From: a virus
Length of the DNA: 50,967 nt
Virus record (IMG/VR): IMGVR_UViG_3300029787_000070
Location: 2,179 to 53,145 of that record
Direction: 5' to 3' (one strand)
In this document: positions 39,894 through 48,223 of the stretch, piece after piece
How the letters are laid out: each line of letters opens with the position of its first letter
Numbering within the stretch: position 1 is the stretch's first letter
Made by a program: the position numbers and the translations under genes
Notes under the pieces: model-generated
What the model was told of the DNA's origin: nothing
Databases searched by the model: none
Seen by the model: the letters and a program-made list of their open reading frames with translations, nothing else

Positions 39894-40698
39894 TTTTTTT
39901 CTCCCAGAAACCTTTGTTATAACCTATTTTAACGATTTGGAAAACAGCTTCTTCTATAGCTTTTTGTAAAGCTAAAGTTGTAGGTTCGTTTTCTGCATCT
40001 CCTGTTTCTATTTCTACAAGTTCTGTACCTGCTTCAATAAATCTAAAAACATCTTGTGATTGTCCATAACTATAAATTTGTTTATTTACTAGGACATCAA
40101 TTAATACCTCTCCTGTAGCTATAGAAACCATACGCAAGGCAACTGTTATATTGTCTATACGATATTGTTTACTACTACCAATCCCTAAATATCTAGCACC
40201 TATACCACCGCTTTTAATATTTGTGTCATATCCAATTACGGCACCTTCCATAAGAACACCTGCAAATAATAAAGGCATAATAGGTTTAAGTCCATCTGTT
40301 GCTTCATTTTGTTCTCTAGCAGAACGAATTAGTTGTCTTTCTTTTGTAAGATTATCTAATCCAACTCTTTCAGCTACTCTAAAAAATTTACCATCTGCAG
40401 TATGTTTAAGAGTTCTAATTAATAAATGACTTGGTGCTTGTGTTATAGCAGATGAAAACAAAGCAAATTCACTATTACTTTTTCTTTGACCTGTTTGGTC
40501 TGTAAAACTATTAGGATATACTGCGACAACAATAGGTATTTTAGGTTGTGCTACATTTAATAATTCTTCAGATTGTATTTGTAAAATACTAGGTAAAGTT
40601 TTACCTTGTTGTAAATTAGTATCTACAGGAGCTAAACTACAACTAGAAAGAAAAATCGCCAATAGGTAGTTGTATTTCTGTAACATTTCCGTTTTCAT
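39829..40698 (-). CDS. csgG: CsgG-like curli secretion pore lipoprotein
   Basis: 289 residues. Signal peptide with lipobox LSSC (C20), so the mature protein should be lipid-anchored. Family signatures are clear: IPIVVAVYPNSFTDQTGQRK, then ERVGLDNLTKERQLIRSARE, then VLMEGAVIGYDTNIKSGGIGARYLGIG, followed by VALRMVSIATGEVLIDVLVNK. These match CsgG along its length; the protein forms a nine-subunit outer-membrane channel in bacteria. The start is ATG 40698, or 40686 four codons later. It overlaps csgF by 56 bases and the curlin gene by 65. Confidence 0.95.
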   Translation of the reverse strand: MKTEMLQKYNYLLAIFLSSCSLAPVDTNLQQGKTLPSILQIQSEELLNVAQPKIPIVVAVYPNSFTDQTGQRKSNSEFALFSSAITQAPSHLLIRTLKHTADGKFFRVAERVGLDNLTKERQLIRSAREQNEATDGLKPIMPLLFAGVLMEGAVIGYDTNIKSGGIGARYLGIGSSKQYRIDNITVALRMVSIATGEVLIDVLVNKQIYSYGQSQDVFRFIEAGTELVEIETGDAENEPTTLALQKAIEEAVFQIVKIGYNKGFWEKKNETIKINKPDCDADCIDNIRG

Positions 40699-41143
40699 CC
40701 GTTATTATAAGAGTAATAATGCCATCTTTAATACTATATTGGATAGTATTACCCTCTAATGTTAAAGTACCCTCTGTGCTTGGTGTTTCTCCAAATAAAT
40801 TTTCTACTAACTGTCTTGATAGCTGTGCATAAATCCTTGACTCTAAATTACGAATAAATCTAGCTAATGTAGTATTTTCTTTATCTCTTTCTAACTGTTC
40901 TTGTATAGCTTTAATTTCTTCTTTGATAGACATTTTACGATTAAATTCTTGGTTTTCTATCGTTAAATAATGTGAACTTGTACCAATACCGCTAAATGAT
41001 GGATTTTTAAATTTATGAGTTATTGTATCTGCTTTTAAATTTACAGCAATAATTCCAAAAAATAATATAAAACCTATAAAAACTATAGTTATTGTAAGTC
41101 TATATTTTTCTAATTCTTTTTTATCAATCTTTTCTTTGGTCAT
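40643..41143 (-). CDS. csgF: CsgF-like curli assembly factor
   Basis: 166 residues. An N-terminal hydrophobic segment (about 15-35) acts as signal or anchor. The mature start THKFKNPSFSGIG is the conserved CsgF element (YxFxNPxFGG) that inserts into the CsgG channel. The C-terminal YSIKDGIITLIITDENGNVT also matches. It is longer than bacterial CsgF because the N-terminal cytoplasmic part is extended. ATG 41143 follows AGAG; an upstream TTG at 41176 is less likely. The first gene of the curli set; CsgE is not seen. Confidence 0.88.
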   Translation of the reverse strand: MTKEKIDKKELEKYRLTITIVFIGFILFFGIIAVNLKADTITHKFKNPSFSGIGTSSHYLTIENQEFNRKMSIKEEIKAIQEQLERDKENTTLARFIRNLESRIYAQLSRQLVENLFGETPSTEGTLTLEGNTIQYSIKDGIITLIITDENGNVTEIQLPIGDFSF

Positions 41144-41474
41144 CTCTATCTGCCTTAGCAATTTTATTGCTATCAATAAGTTGTGGTACTCCTAATATAG
41201 TTTTAATAAGTGTATCTTGTCTTATAATTTCGTTATCCAATGACCTTATTCTATCTATTAATGCTACTAAAATACCATGTTGTGAATCAAGTTTTGTGCC
41301 TAATCTTTCTTCAATGGCTTGTATTTGACCAGCTACTTTTTCATCAACTACATCTAGTTTTTGTTCCATGCCATCCACAATACGCATGATAAGCTTATAA
41401 ATAAACCAACCAAGACCAAGTGCGGCTGCAATAGGAAATCCAACTTCTTGAATTAAAGTAACGGCTGATTCCAT
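41124..41474 (-). CDS. Small membrane protein with coiled coil (possible holin)
   Basis: 116 residues. One membrane segment near the start (FPIAAALGLGWFIYKLIM), then a coiled coil (DVVDEKVAGQIQAIEERLG) and a basic end. It overlaps csgF by 20 bases and adjoins the nuclease gene upstream. It could be a second holin or a scaffold for the curli pore. The layout resembles phage holin-like proteins with one helix, but no family is certain. Confidence 0.6.
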   Translation of the reverse strand: MESAVTLIQEVGFPIAAALGLGWFIYKLIMRIVDGMEQKLDVVDEKVAGQIQAIEERLGTKLDSQHGILVALIDRIRSLDNEIIRQDTLIKTILGVPQLIDSNKIAKADRDDQRKD

Positions 41475-41854
41475 TAATAATCACCCCAAACTTTAACTTT
41501 TTTTCCTCCATGATATTCAACAGCATGACCTTCATTAATAAGCATTTGACAAATGTCTTTGCCATCTTCTGTATAAGGTATACCTAATATACGACCATAT
41601 TTACCTTTACCTAAAGATTTAACTTTTATACTGCCACAACAAAGTTCTTTAAGTCTTTCTTTAGCAGCAAGTCCTAATTTTTTTTCTGCTAAATCTCTAG
41701 TTCTACTTTCAGGAGTATCTATACCTGCAAGTCTAACACGCTGTTTATGTAGTTTTACATCAAAGCCTAAATCAAGACAACAATCAAATGTGTCTCCATC
41801 TACTATTCTTTCTAGTGTAGCGTTATATACAAACGCATCTGGTGCATTAGCCAT
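41474..41854 (-). CDS. Thermonuclease (SNase)-like protein
   Basis: 126 residues, the length of a single SNase domain. Motifs are RIVDGDTFDCCLDLGFDV, then KQRVRLAGIDTPESR, and GKYGRILGIPY, which hold the Asp, Arg and Glu positions of staphylococcal nuclease. No signal peptide. It may degrade host DNA or act during entry or lysis. It adjoins its neighbours by one-base overlaps. Confidence 0.88.
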   Translation of the reverse strand: MANAPDAFVYNATLERIVDGDTFDCCLDLGFDVKLHKQRVRLAGIDTPESRTRDLAEKKLGLAAKERLKELCCGSIKVKSLGKGKYGRILGIPYTEDGKDICQMLINEGHAVEYHGGKKVKVWGDY

Positions 41855-42096
41855 TATCTTTTTTTTCCTTTATGTAAGCCATGTCTTGCGTGTTGTTTAC
41901 CTTTTCTTGTAGCTGCTCTTTTTTTTCTATTAGCTGCTGCAAGTTTTTTTCTACCTTTTGGTGTAGATTTTAATCTATTTATTTGTGCTTTTGGTGCATA
42001 TACCTCACCTGTTTCAGATGATTTTTTACCGCTAGGAGTAGTCCACTTTTGACTTGACCATGTTTTTAAACTTTTTTGAGATTTTTTTAATGGCAT
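41854..42096 (-). CDS. Small highly basic phage protein
   Basis: 80 residues, about a third Lys or Arg, with KSLKTWSSQKWTTPSGKKSS and a basic tail. Similar short proteins with a WRTPSGKKS-type signature (DUF5872-like) recur in marine phages. A nucleic-acid-binding role is inferred from charge only. Confidence 0.68.
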   Translation of the reverse strand: MPLKKSQKSLKTWSSQKWTTPSGKKSSETGEVYAPKAQINRLKSTPKGRKKLAAANRKKRAATRKGKQHARHGLHKGKKR

Positions 42097-42776
42097 TATT
42101 CTTCCTTATCATTATATAAATTATCAAATACTTGATTTACATCTAAAGTGTAATCTAAATCAGATTTACTATAATGAATATGTTGAGAAGGTCTAAAGTC
42201 TGGAGCACCTTCTCCTAATTCAAATTGTGCAGGTCTTGTAACTCTTACTCTATTATTAGGTAAAGCAACTATATTTCCTGTCCATTTTCCTGCATCTAAT
42301 AATTCAAGAACATGATTTTGTTTATGTTGAGCTGGGTCATCTGCTGTATCAGATTTTGTGTAATCTACAGTAAAGTAATACTTTGCAGGATAAAATTTAC
42401 CATCAATTTTTGCCATCCAAGGACATGGAGTACAATTTTCTAATACATATATACTGTGTGTACGAGATGCACAATCCCAAGGTTGTGCTGCCCAAACTTC
42501 CATAGGTTCAGCCCATTCTTCAAAAGGTGTATCACCTACAAGAGCTGTAATAGGCATACGAGCCCACATAGCTCCACCATGTACATTTGGTTTATCTGTG
42601 TCGTAAGTTTCTGCACCTGTAAAAATTACTTGGAAAGACAAACATCTTTTTGGAATTGTTGTAACTCCAATAACCATAGCGTGTAAAAATTCACCATGAT
42701 ATTTTTCGTGATTGTGTGTATATTCTTTTCTAACCCAACACTTAAAATAAGGTATGCTGCTTTGCAAATAAGCCAT
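42096..42776 (-). CDS. Conserved phage hypothetical protein
   Basis: 226 residues with many Trp, His and Cys. Notable parts are WVRKEYTHNHEKYHGEFLHAM, then PFEEWAEPMEVWAAQPWDC and the end of the protein, where HIHYSKSDLDY is found. No known enzyme motif. Clustered His and Cys could bind metal. Proteins like this are found among the late genes of marine cyanophages and their relatives, but no function is known to me. Confidence 0.65.
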   Translation of the reverse strand: MAYLQSSIPYFKCWVRKEYTHNHEKYHGEFLHAMVIGVTTIPKRCLSFQVIFTGAETYDTDKPNVHGGAMWARMPITALVGDTPFEEWAEPMEVWAAQPWDCASRTHSIYVLENCTPCPWMAKIDGKFYPAKYYFTVDYTKSDTADDPAQHKQNHVLELLDAGKWTGNIVALPNNRVRVTRPAQFELGEGAPDFRPSQHIHYSKSDLDYTLDVNQVFDNLYNDKEE

Positions 42777-42959
42777 TTACTTATATCCACCACCTGCTTT
42801 TTTATAAGCTTTTGCTAACATTTGTGCTTTCCTTGCTGACCATTGTCCAGGTCTACCACCTTTACCACCAGCTTTAATTCTGTTGAATATACGCTTACGC
42901 ATAGTAGGTTTTGTATAATTACCAGCTTTATTAACTGTTGATTTTTTAGCTCTACTCAA
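42777..42959 (-). CDS. Small basic phage protein (DUF6321-like)
   Basis: 60 residues when started at the TTG at 42959, reading MSRAKKSTVNKAGNYTKPTM and so on. The core RKRIFNRIKAGGKGGRPGQ followed by WSARKAQMLAKAYKKAGGGYK is characteristic of a small, well conserved phage family of unknown function. The TTG overlaps the stop of the previous gene (TTGA), which supports this start over the long upstream extension that has no family match. Confidence 0.72.
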   Translation of the reverse strand: MSRAKKSTVNKAGNYTKPTMRKRIFNRIKAGGKGGRPGQWSARKAQMLAKAYKKAGGGYK

Positions 42960-43141
42960 GATAAAAATCCTGCTGTTATTACAGTAGCTACTATAAATGG
43001 ATAGACTGCCCATATCATCATTTCAATTTTATCAAAACGCTGTGAGCCATCTTCTAATCTTTTGTCAATGCTTTTGTATAATGCTTTACATTCTCTTTCG
43101 TGAGATTCTATAGCATTTAAAGCATCTTTAATTGTTGCCAT
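42956..43141 (-). CDS. Small membrane protein (XhlA-like)
   Basis: 61 residues: a helical N-terminal part (about 1-40) and one C-terminal membrane segment (MIWAVYPFIVATVITAGFL). The layout resembles haemolysin XhlA-type proteins that accompany phage lysis genes. It overlaps the next gene by four bases and the previous one by one. Confidence 0.6.
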   Translation of the reverse strand: MATIKDALNAIESHERECKALYKSIDKRLEDGSQRFDKIEMMIWAVYPFIVATVITAGFLS

Positions 43142-43314
43142 TACTTTTTTGGTGCTTTATCTTTAGCTTTTAAAACATTTAATGCACACCAATCTATAAT
43201 TTTATAAATTTTACCAAACCATACATCATCTTTAGGAGTAGGTGTAATTGCTGCTATAACAGAAGCTATAGAAATAATAGCTGTAATCCACATTAATATA
43301 TTAAGTATTGTCAT
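43141..43314 (-). CDS. Small membrane protein, 57 residues
   Basis: Begins MTILNILMWITAIISIASVI, a hydrophobic segment, followed by TPTPKDDVWFGKIYKIIDW and a basic tail. It is one of three consecutive small genes, two of them with membrane segments. The start overlaps the previous gene, and the stop TAA shares its last base with the ATG of the next. Could belong to the lysis apparatus (spanin or holin), not determined. Confidence 0.62.
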   Translation of the reverse strand: MTILNILMWITAIISIASVIAAITPTPKDDVWFGKIYKIIDWCALNVLKAKDKAPKK

Positions 43315-43522
43315 TTTTATTTTCCTTTTTTTTAGTTTTATTTTCTTTTAAAACTTCTGTTGCTACATCAGAAGTAGTTTCTGCAAGTATATTAGTAAAT
43401 ACTGATAAACTTGCTTTTACTTGGTCAAGTTGAAAATTTAAAGCTGCTGCTTTTTTATTTAAATCATCAATTTGAGCCTTGCAATATTCTTGCTCATTAG
43501 TTAATTTTTTTTTTTCTTCCAT
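43301..43522 (-). CDS. Small coiled-coil protein
   Basis: 73 residues, lysine-rich at both ends, with heptad-like Leu spacing in the middle (QIDDLNKKAAALNFQLDQVK). No membrane segment. First gene after the candidate promoter at 43550-43578. Function unknown. Confidence 0.6.
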   Translation of the reverse strand: MEEKKKLTNEQEYCKAQIDDLNKKAAALNFQLDQVKASLSVFTNILAETTSDVATEVLKENKTKKKENKNDNT

Positions 43523-43549
43523 AATATTCCTATAGTTAATTAATATTTA

Positions 43550-43578
43550 ATTATAAGCATTATGCAATCAAATTGAAA
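43550..43578 (-). promoter_or_regulatory. Possible internal late promoter
   Basis: On the minus strand TTTCAA, 17-base spacer, TATAAT. It lies in one of the few gaps of the late block, after the oxygenase gene, and could give extra transcription of the lysis and curli genes. The -35 box is weak. Confidence 0.4.
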
Positions 43579-43579
43579 G

Positions 43580-44281
43580 CTAACTTATTAAAGTATCTTT
43601 TTTTTGCACATCCCAACAGTTTAAGTTGGATGCGATGGTTCGTCTTTCTCCTTCACCTTTGAAGGGATAGACCATGTGTTGCAACCAAGAAGGGAAAAGT
43701 AATAACTTTCCTACTTCTGGAGTCATAACAAATGATTGAGCTGGTTTTAATCTTTCACCATCTATAACTGATACTTGTCCGTATTGAAATGTTATACAGC
43801 CATCTGAATGTCCACTTTCGTTGTATAGCGAATAAGTTGGTGATTGAGCATTAACATTACCTATTTGCGGTGGTACTTTAGTCCAAGCTGTAGTTGATAT
43901 GCCCATTAATGTTTTAGTGCCGTGGTCATGTATTGGATTGTAATCACCATCGTAACTATGTACTGACCAAGTTTCATCTATTTGAACTTGTTTATCACCT
44001 TTAATACTATTACCCGAAGCAGCAAAATGATTAATATATTCAGCACCAAGGCTGCAGATAAAATTATTATACTTAACCATTCTTTTATCATTGTGGTCTA
44101 ACAGTAATTGTTCTCCTTTATCTATTTGTCCTACTAAAGTTTTTGCTAACGATTCTTTGTTTTTATCTTCCCTATACTCGTCCATATAATCATTAACGCT
44201 ATCAATCATATCTTGTGGCATTTGTGCTTCTAACACATATACCGAAGGCATATTATGCATTAAAAACTTTCCTTCAGTCAT
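43580..44281 (-). CDS. 2-oxoglutarate/Fe(II) oxygenase-like protein
   Basis: 233 residues. Iron ligands fit NPIHDHGTKTLMGISTT near residue 118 and WLQHMVYPFKGEGERRTIAS near 205, with the Arg downstream of the second His as the oxoglutarate contact. The strand LLFPSWLQHMVYPF is typical of the putative prolyl hydroxylase family (2OG-FeII_Oxy_5). It is placed among tail and small lysis genes. It may modify a virion or host protein. Substrate unknown. Confidence 0.78.
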   Translation of the reverse strand: MTEGKFLMHNMPSVYVLEAQMPQDMIDSVNDYMDEYREDKNKESLAKTLVGQIDKGEQLLLDHNDKRMVKYNNFICSLGAEYINHFAASGNSIKGDKQVQIDETWSVHSYDGDYNPIHDHGTKTLMGISTTAWTKVPPQIGNVNAQSPTYSLYNESGHSDGCITFQYGQVSVIDGERLKPAQSFVMTPEVGKLLLFPSWLQHMVYPFKGEGERRTIASNLNCWDVQKKDTLIS

Positions 44282-44283
44282 AT

Positions 44284-44616
44284 TTAACTAGGTACGCTAA
44301 ATGCTTGGTCTGGTGTACTTAATGTAGGTGGGTTAGTTATAACGCTATCTACTTGACTAGCGAATACTACATCCCATTCTGATACAGGGCATATAGCTAC
44401 TAAGTTAGCATTAGTCCAACTACCTTTAGCTTTTAAAGTAAAGTTAGCATTTCCGTCATCATCAAGTTGTTTAACTGTAGTGCTAAAAGTATGAGTATAA
44501 TAAGTACTATCGCCCTCATTATCGTTTTCATATTTCATTTCTATACTCCACTTATCTACTTTACTAGATGCATTTTCATAAGGTGTACATTTAGTTATTG
44601 CTTTTGTTACTGCCAT
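44284..44616 (-). CDS. Hypothetical virion-block protein
   Basis: 110 residues, strand-rich, soluble. TKCTPYENASSKVDKWSIEM and HTFSTTVKQLDDDGNANFTL occur. No motif known. Gaps of one or two bases to the fibre and oxygenase genes indicate one transcript. Possibly a fibre-associated protein or chaperone. Confidence 0.58.
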   Translation of the reverse strand: MAVTKAITKCTPYENASSKVDKWSIEMKYENDNEGDSTYYTHTFSTTVKQLDDDGNANFTLKAKGSWTNANLVAICPVSEWDVVFASQVDSVITNPPTLSTPDQAFSVPS

Positions 44617-44617
44617 A

Positions 44618-47527
44618 TTATTCTCCTTCGTTTAATTTAGCTTTTAATTCTTCTACTTGTGCAGAAAGTTCTTTTACTGCATTAATAAGAGGATATATAA
44701 ACATACTTTGTGAAAGTCTTTGTGAGCCATCTTCTTCTTCTAACCAACCTCCAAAGTTTTTATGTCCTACTTTATCTAATGCCTTTTCTACATCTTGTGC
44801 AATCATTCCATACAGATTTGTTTCTGTGTCCATGTGGTTTTCTGTTTCAGAATAATCTTTAAAATATTTTGGAAATTCAGTATTAGGTTTCCAATTAAAT
44901 GTTACAGGTTTTAATTCATTAATAAAACTTAAACCTAAATCTGTATTTTCTATATTAGTCTTTTTATTAATATCTGAACTTCTTGACCAGGTAGCATCTG
45001 AAGTAAATGTGTTAGAAACAACATTACTTGCTTTACCAAAACTAAAAGTATTACCAGATGCTGCAATGTTGTGACCTAAAGCAATACTGTTTGCATTAGT
45101 TCCACCACTTACATCAGCTATTGAACCTACACAGATATTATAATCTCCTTGGGCAATAGTAGTACCTGCATCTTGACCGATACATACATTTTGACTTCCA
45201 GTAGTTACATTATCTCCTGCATCTTTACCAAAACAAGAGTTACCACCACCTGTAGTACAACGAGTTAAAGCATCATACCCCATAGCTGTATTGGTACTAC
45301 CTGTTGTTATTTGGTTTGCTGCATAATTACCAACTATTGTATTATCGGCACCTGTGGTTATTGCATCTCCTGCAAATACACCTATTCCTACATTATCATC
45401 GCCTGTTGTAACTGCATCAAGAGCTCCATAGCCAACTGCTACTCCTCTAGCTGCTGTAGTGCTAGAAACTAGAGCTGAGCTTCCGACAGCAGTATTATAT
45501 CCACCAGTTGTTGCTCCACCTAAAGCACCTCTACCTACTGCGGTATTATGTACAGCTGTTGTATTAGCATCTAAACAAGCTACTCCAACACCCGTGTTAC
45601 TTGAACCTGTGGTATTTAATTTTAAGCAGTTAGAGCCAATGGCTACATTGTTATCAGCTGTGGTATTAGCACTTAAAGTATTATAACCTACGGCTGTATT
45701 ACTACCTCCTGTGGTATTAGCATCTAGGGACGCATATCCAACTGCTACATTATATCCACCTTCGGTATTTACTGCTAAAGCTGTATGTCCTAATGCTGTA
45801 TTATTATCGCCAGTTGTATTAGCTGACAATGCCTCTACACCTACTGCTGTACCTCTTGTGCCTGTTGTATTAGCATCTAAAGCATAAGCACCGACAGCTA
45901 CATTTTGGTCGCCTGTAGTATTTCTTAATAAACAATCGTAACCAATTGCTGTATTACTACTTGCTGTTGTACTATCGTATAAGGCAGCAGCACCTATAGC
46001 TACGTTTCTTGTTCCTGTGGTATTTGTTCTTAAAGCTGATGCACCAATAGCTACATTACTATTTGCTGTTGTATTAGATAGTAAGGCTGCCTCACCCATA
46101 GCAACATTATCTGCTCCTGTTGTATTAGCACTTAAACAACTAGAACCTACGGCTGTGTTTCCATCTGCTGTTGTATTAGCATCTAGTGCAGCTGCTCCTA
46201 TTGCTGTGTTATCTGCACCTGTTGTGTTTGCTGTTAAAGCACTATCACCAATCGCTGTATTGTTGTTTGCTGTAGTATTTGCATCCAACGCTACACGACC
46301 TACAGCCGTGTTTGAAGAACCTGTTGTATTTACTAATAGTGCTTTATGACCAACTGCAATATTGTTAGCACCTGTAGTGTTTGCTTTTAAAGTTTCATTA
46401 CCTATTGCAGTGTTATTTTGACCTGTAGTGGTTGCTGTTAAAGCAAAAGCTCCAACTGCTGTATTTTTATCTGCTGATGTTAAAGCTGCAAAAACGCTAT
46501 CTCCTAACCCTGTATTTTGAATAGCAGCATCTAAAGTTCCTGTACCTGCGTTTTGACTAATTAAAATACTGTCAGTAAAATTTGTAGCATCAGCTAAAAT
46601 ACTTATGCCATTAAGGGTACCACTTAAATCAAGATTACCATTCATATCGATAGTGGTTGCATTTAGTTCTAGTTCGGTATCAGATACTAAATCTAAAACT
46701 CCGTCTGCTGATTGGTGTATATATGTACCAGAATCACCAAACTGTAATTGTCTAGTGCTATTTAATAAAATGCCTGTATCTGCAACATGAGTAAGAGTAG
46801 TATCTTGGTCATCACCTAAATTAATAACGGCTGCATCTGCTAAAAATAAATCACTAAATTCTAAAGAACTTGTACCTAATGCAGCACCATCAGAAGCATC
46901 TGGTACAAAAGCTGTAGTTGCAGTAATTGTTGTACCTTCTATTGTAGATGTTGAGGTTAATGCAGCACTTGCAGCTATAGTTGAGCCAAAAGTAACACCA
47001 CCGCCATCTGCAATGGTAATGGCATCATCTCCATCAGTATATTCTATCAGAGGAGTTTGTATGGAAGAACTGCTTTCAATAATGCCACTTGTTTGTAAAT
47101 TTAAAGAAGCAAAAGCATCAACCATTGCTCCACCAGAACCTGCACCATCAGAATAAATAACTTTAGTTTTACCTGAAGGTATAGTAACTGTAGCTCCACT
47201 ACCTTGTTTAATTATTATAGATTGAGAACCACTTGTTCCATTTTCTATAATCCATAGTTTTGATACTGTATTTGGTCCAATAGTAATAGTACAAGTAGAA
47301 TCTAATGTACCTGTATATTTTAAGAACATAGACCTACCTGGGTCTGTTGCTCCATCTGCTATAGTTGTTGTATGAGTATCAGCATTAGTTGTAATGGCTT
47401 CTGTGCCATAACTAAAAGCTTCTGCTATTAATTCAAGATTAGTATTTGTAGTTGTACCCCATGTTCCACTAGCATCGCCAGTAGCCATTTCGTTTAATCT
47501 TAAATCATTTACATATGAACTTGCCAT
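44618..47527 (-). CDS. Tail fibre/adhesin with 17-residue repeats and S74 chaperone domain
   Basis: 969 residues. The N-terminal part (1-140: SSYVNDLRLNEMATGDASGTWG) is a common marine phage fibre start and probably attaches to the tail. Residues 350-825 hold about 28 head-to-tail repeats of 17 residues (TTGxxNTAxGxxALxAN), as in trimeric autotransporter head domains. From about 845 there is a peptidase S74/endosialidase chaperone domain: SSDINKKTNIENTDLGLSFI, GMIAQDVEKAL, then a coiled-coil end. That domain trims itself off after helping the trimer fold. Likely host receptor binding. Confidence 0.88.
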   Translation of the reverse strand: MASSYVNDLRLNEMATGDASGTWGTTTNTNLELIAEAFSYGTEAITTNADTHTTTIADGATDPGRSMFLKYTGTLDSTCTITIGPNTVSKLWIIENGTSGSQSIIIKQGSGATVTIPSGKTKVIYSDGAGSGGAMVDAFASLNLQTSGIIESSSSIQTPLIEYTDGDDAITIADGGGVTFGSTIAASAALTSTSTIEGTTITATTAFVPDASDGAALGTSSLEFSDLFLADAAVINLGDDQDTTLTHVADTGILLNSTRQLQFGDSGTYIHQSADGVLDLVSDTELELNATTIDMNGNLDLSGTLNGISILADATNFTDSILISQNAGTGTLDAAIQNTGLGDSVFAALTSADKNTAVGAFALTATTTGQNNTAIGNETLKANTTGANNIAVGHKALLVNTTGSSNTAVGRVALDANTTANNNTAIGDSALTANTTGADNTAIGAAALDANTTADGNTAVGSSCLSANTTGADNVAMGEAALLSNTTANSNVAIGASALRTNTTGTRNVAIGAAALYDSTTASSNTAIGYDCLLRNTTGDQNVAVGAYALDANTTGTRGTAVGVEALSANTTGDNNTALGHTALAVNTEGGYNVAVGYASLDANTTGGSNTAVGYNTLSANTTADNNVAIGSNCLKLNTTGSSNTGVGVACLDANTTAVHNTAVGRGALGGATTGGYNTAVGSSALVSSTTAARGVAVGYGALDAVTTGDDNVGIGVFAGDAITTGADNTIVGNYAANQITTGSTNTAMGYDALTRCTTGGGNSCFGKDAGDNVTTGSQNVCIGQDAGTTIAQGDYNICVGSIADVSGGTNANSIALGHNIAASGNTFSFGKASNVVSNTFTSDATWSRSSDINKKTNIENTDLGLSFINELKPVTFNWKPNTEFPKYFKDYSETENHMDTETNLYGMIAQDVEKALDKVGHKNFGGWLEEEDGSQRLSQSMFIYPLINAVKELSAQVEELKAKLNEGE
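45053..46480 (-). repeat. About 28 repeats of 51 bp in the tail fibre gene
   Basis: Every repeat is 51 bases (17 codons) with no insertion or deletion that I can see between the first at 46480 and the last near 45053. Third positions and some residues vary, so the array is old or selected for protein rather than DNA sequence. Confidence 0.85.
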
Positions 47528-47559
47528 TTTTTTTCCTCGTAAAAATTATACTTTATTTT

Positions 47560-48219
47560 TTATGCGACTTCACTCCAATTTGGAGATTGAGTTGTTGAAA
47601 CTGTTGTATAGTTTGGTGTTTGTGAATCATCAATAATAGTCCAAATATTTACACCTTGTATTTGACCAGTTCCAGATAGTCCTATTACTTCAATAAGTGC
47701 TTTAGCTATAACTGTTTCACTACCTAAAGCTGTTGTTCCTGCTAAACCAGTAACTGAAAGTATATTATTTGTTACTAAAGATATACTTCCTAATGAACTT
47801 GTAGCAGAAATACCAGTAATAGCAACATTAGCTGCTGCAGATACTGATTCATCACCAAGAGTTCCTGCTGAAGCAGTACCAGATACACCTGTAACTGCTG
47901 CACCTGCTGTTATAGCATTACCTAGTGCTGATGTTCCTGTATTGCCTGAAGCAGAAATATTTGCTGAAGCTAATACAGTTTCACTACCTAATGCAGATGT
48001 TCCTGCATTGCCTGTAGCAGATATATTAGCCGTACCAGTAACAGTTTCGCTACCTAATGCAGATGTAGCACTAACTCCAGTTACACTAACTAAAGCTTTT
48101 GCTATTACTGTTTCACTACCAAGTGCAGAAGTACCAGCTACACCTGTTACACTTACTGTAGTTACTGCTGGTTGACCCCAAGGACCATTACCCCATGTAG
48201 AACGACCCCATCCAGCCAT
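47560..48219 (-). CDS. Repeat-rich virion protein
   Basis: 219 residues. It starts MAGWGRSTWGNGPWGQPA, a Trp/Gly leader common to marine phage structural proteins, and then has about seven repeats of the form VTGVAGTSALGSETVIAKA, 22-25 residues each. The C-terminus (DDSQTPNYTTVSTTQSPNW) is different and may bind a partner. Probably fibrous or a decoration protein. Confidence 0.65.
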   Translation of the reverse strand: MAGWGRSTWGNGPWGQPAVTTVSVTGVAGTSALGSETVIAKALVSVTGVSATSALGSETVTGTANISATGNAGTSALGSETVLASANISASGNTGTSALGNAITAGAAVTGVSGTASAGTLGDESVSAAANVAITGISATSSLGSISLVTNNILSVTGLAGTTALGSETVIAKALIEVIGLSGTGQIQGVNIWTIIDDSQTPNYTTVSTTQSPNWSEVA

Positions 48220-48223
48220 TTAT

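Noticed and set aside
45459-46349. Plus-strand frames opposite the fibre repeats
   Set aside because: They exist because the 51-base repeat avoids stops on both strands; no ribosome-binding sites and no family features.
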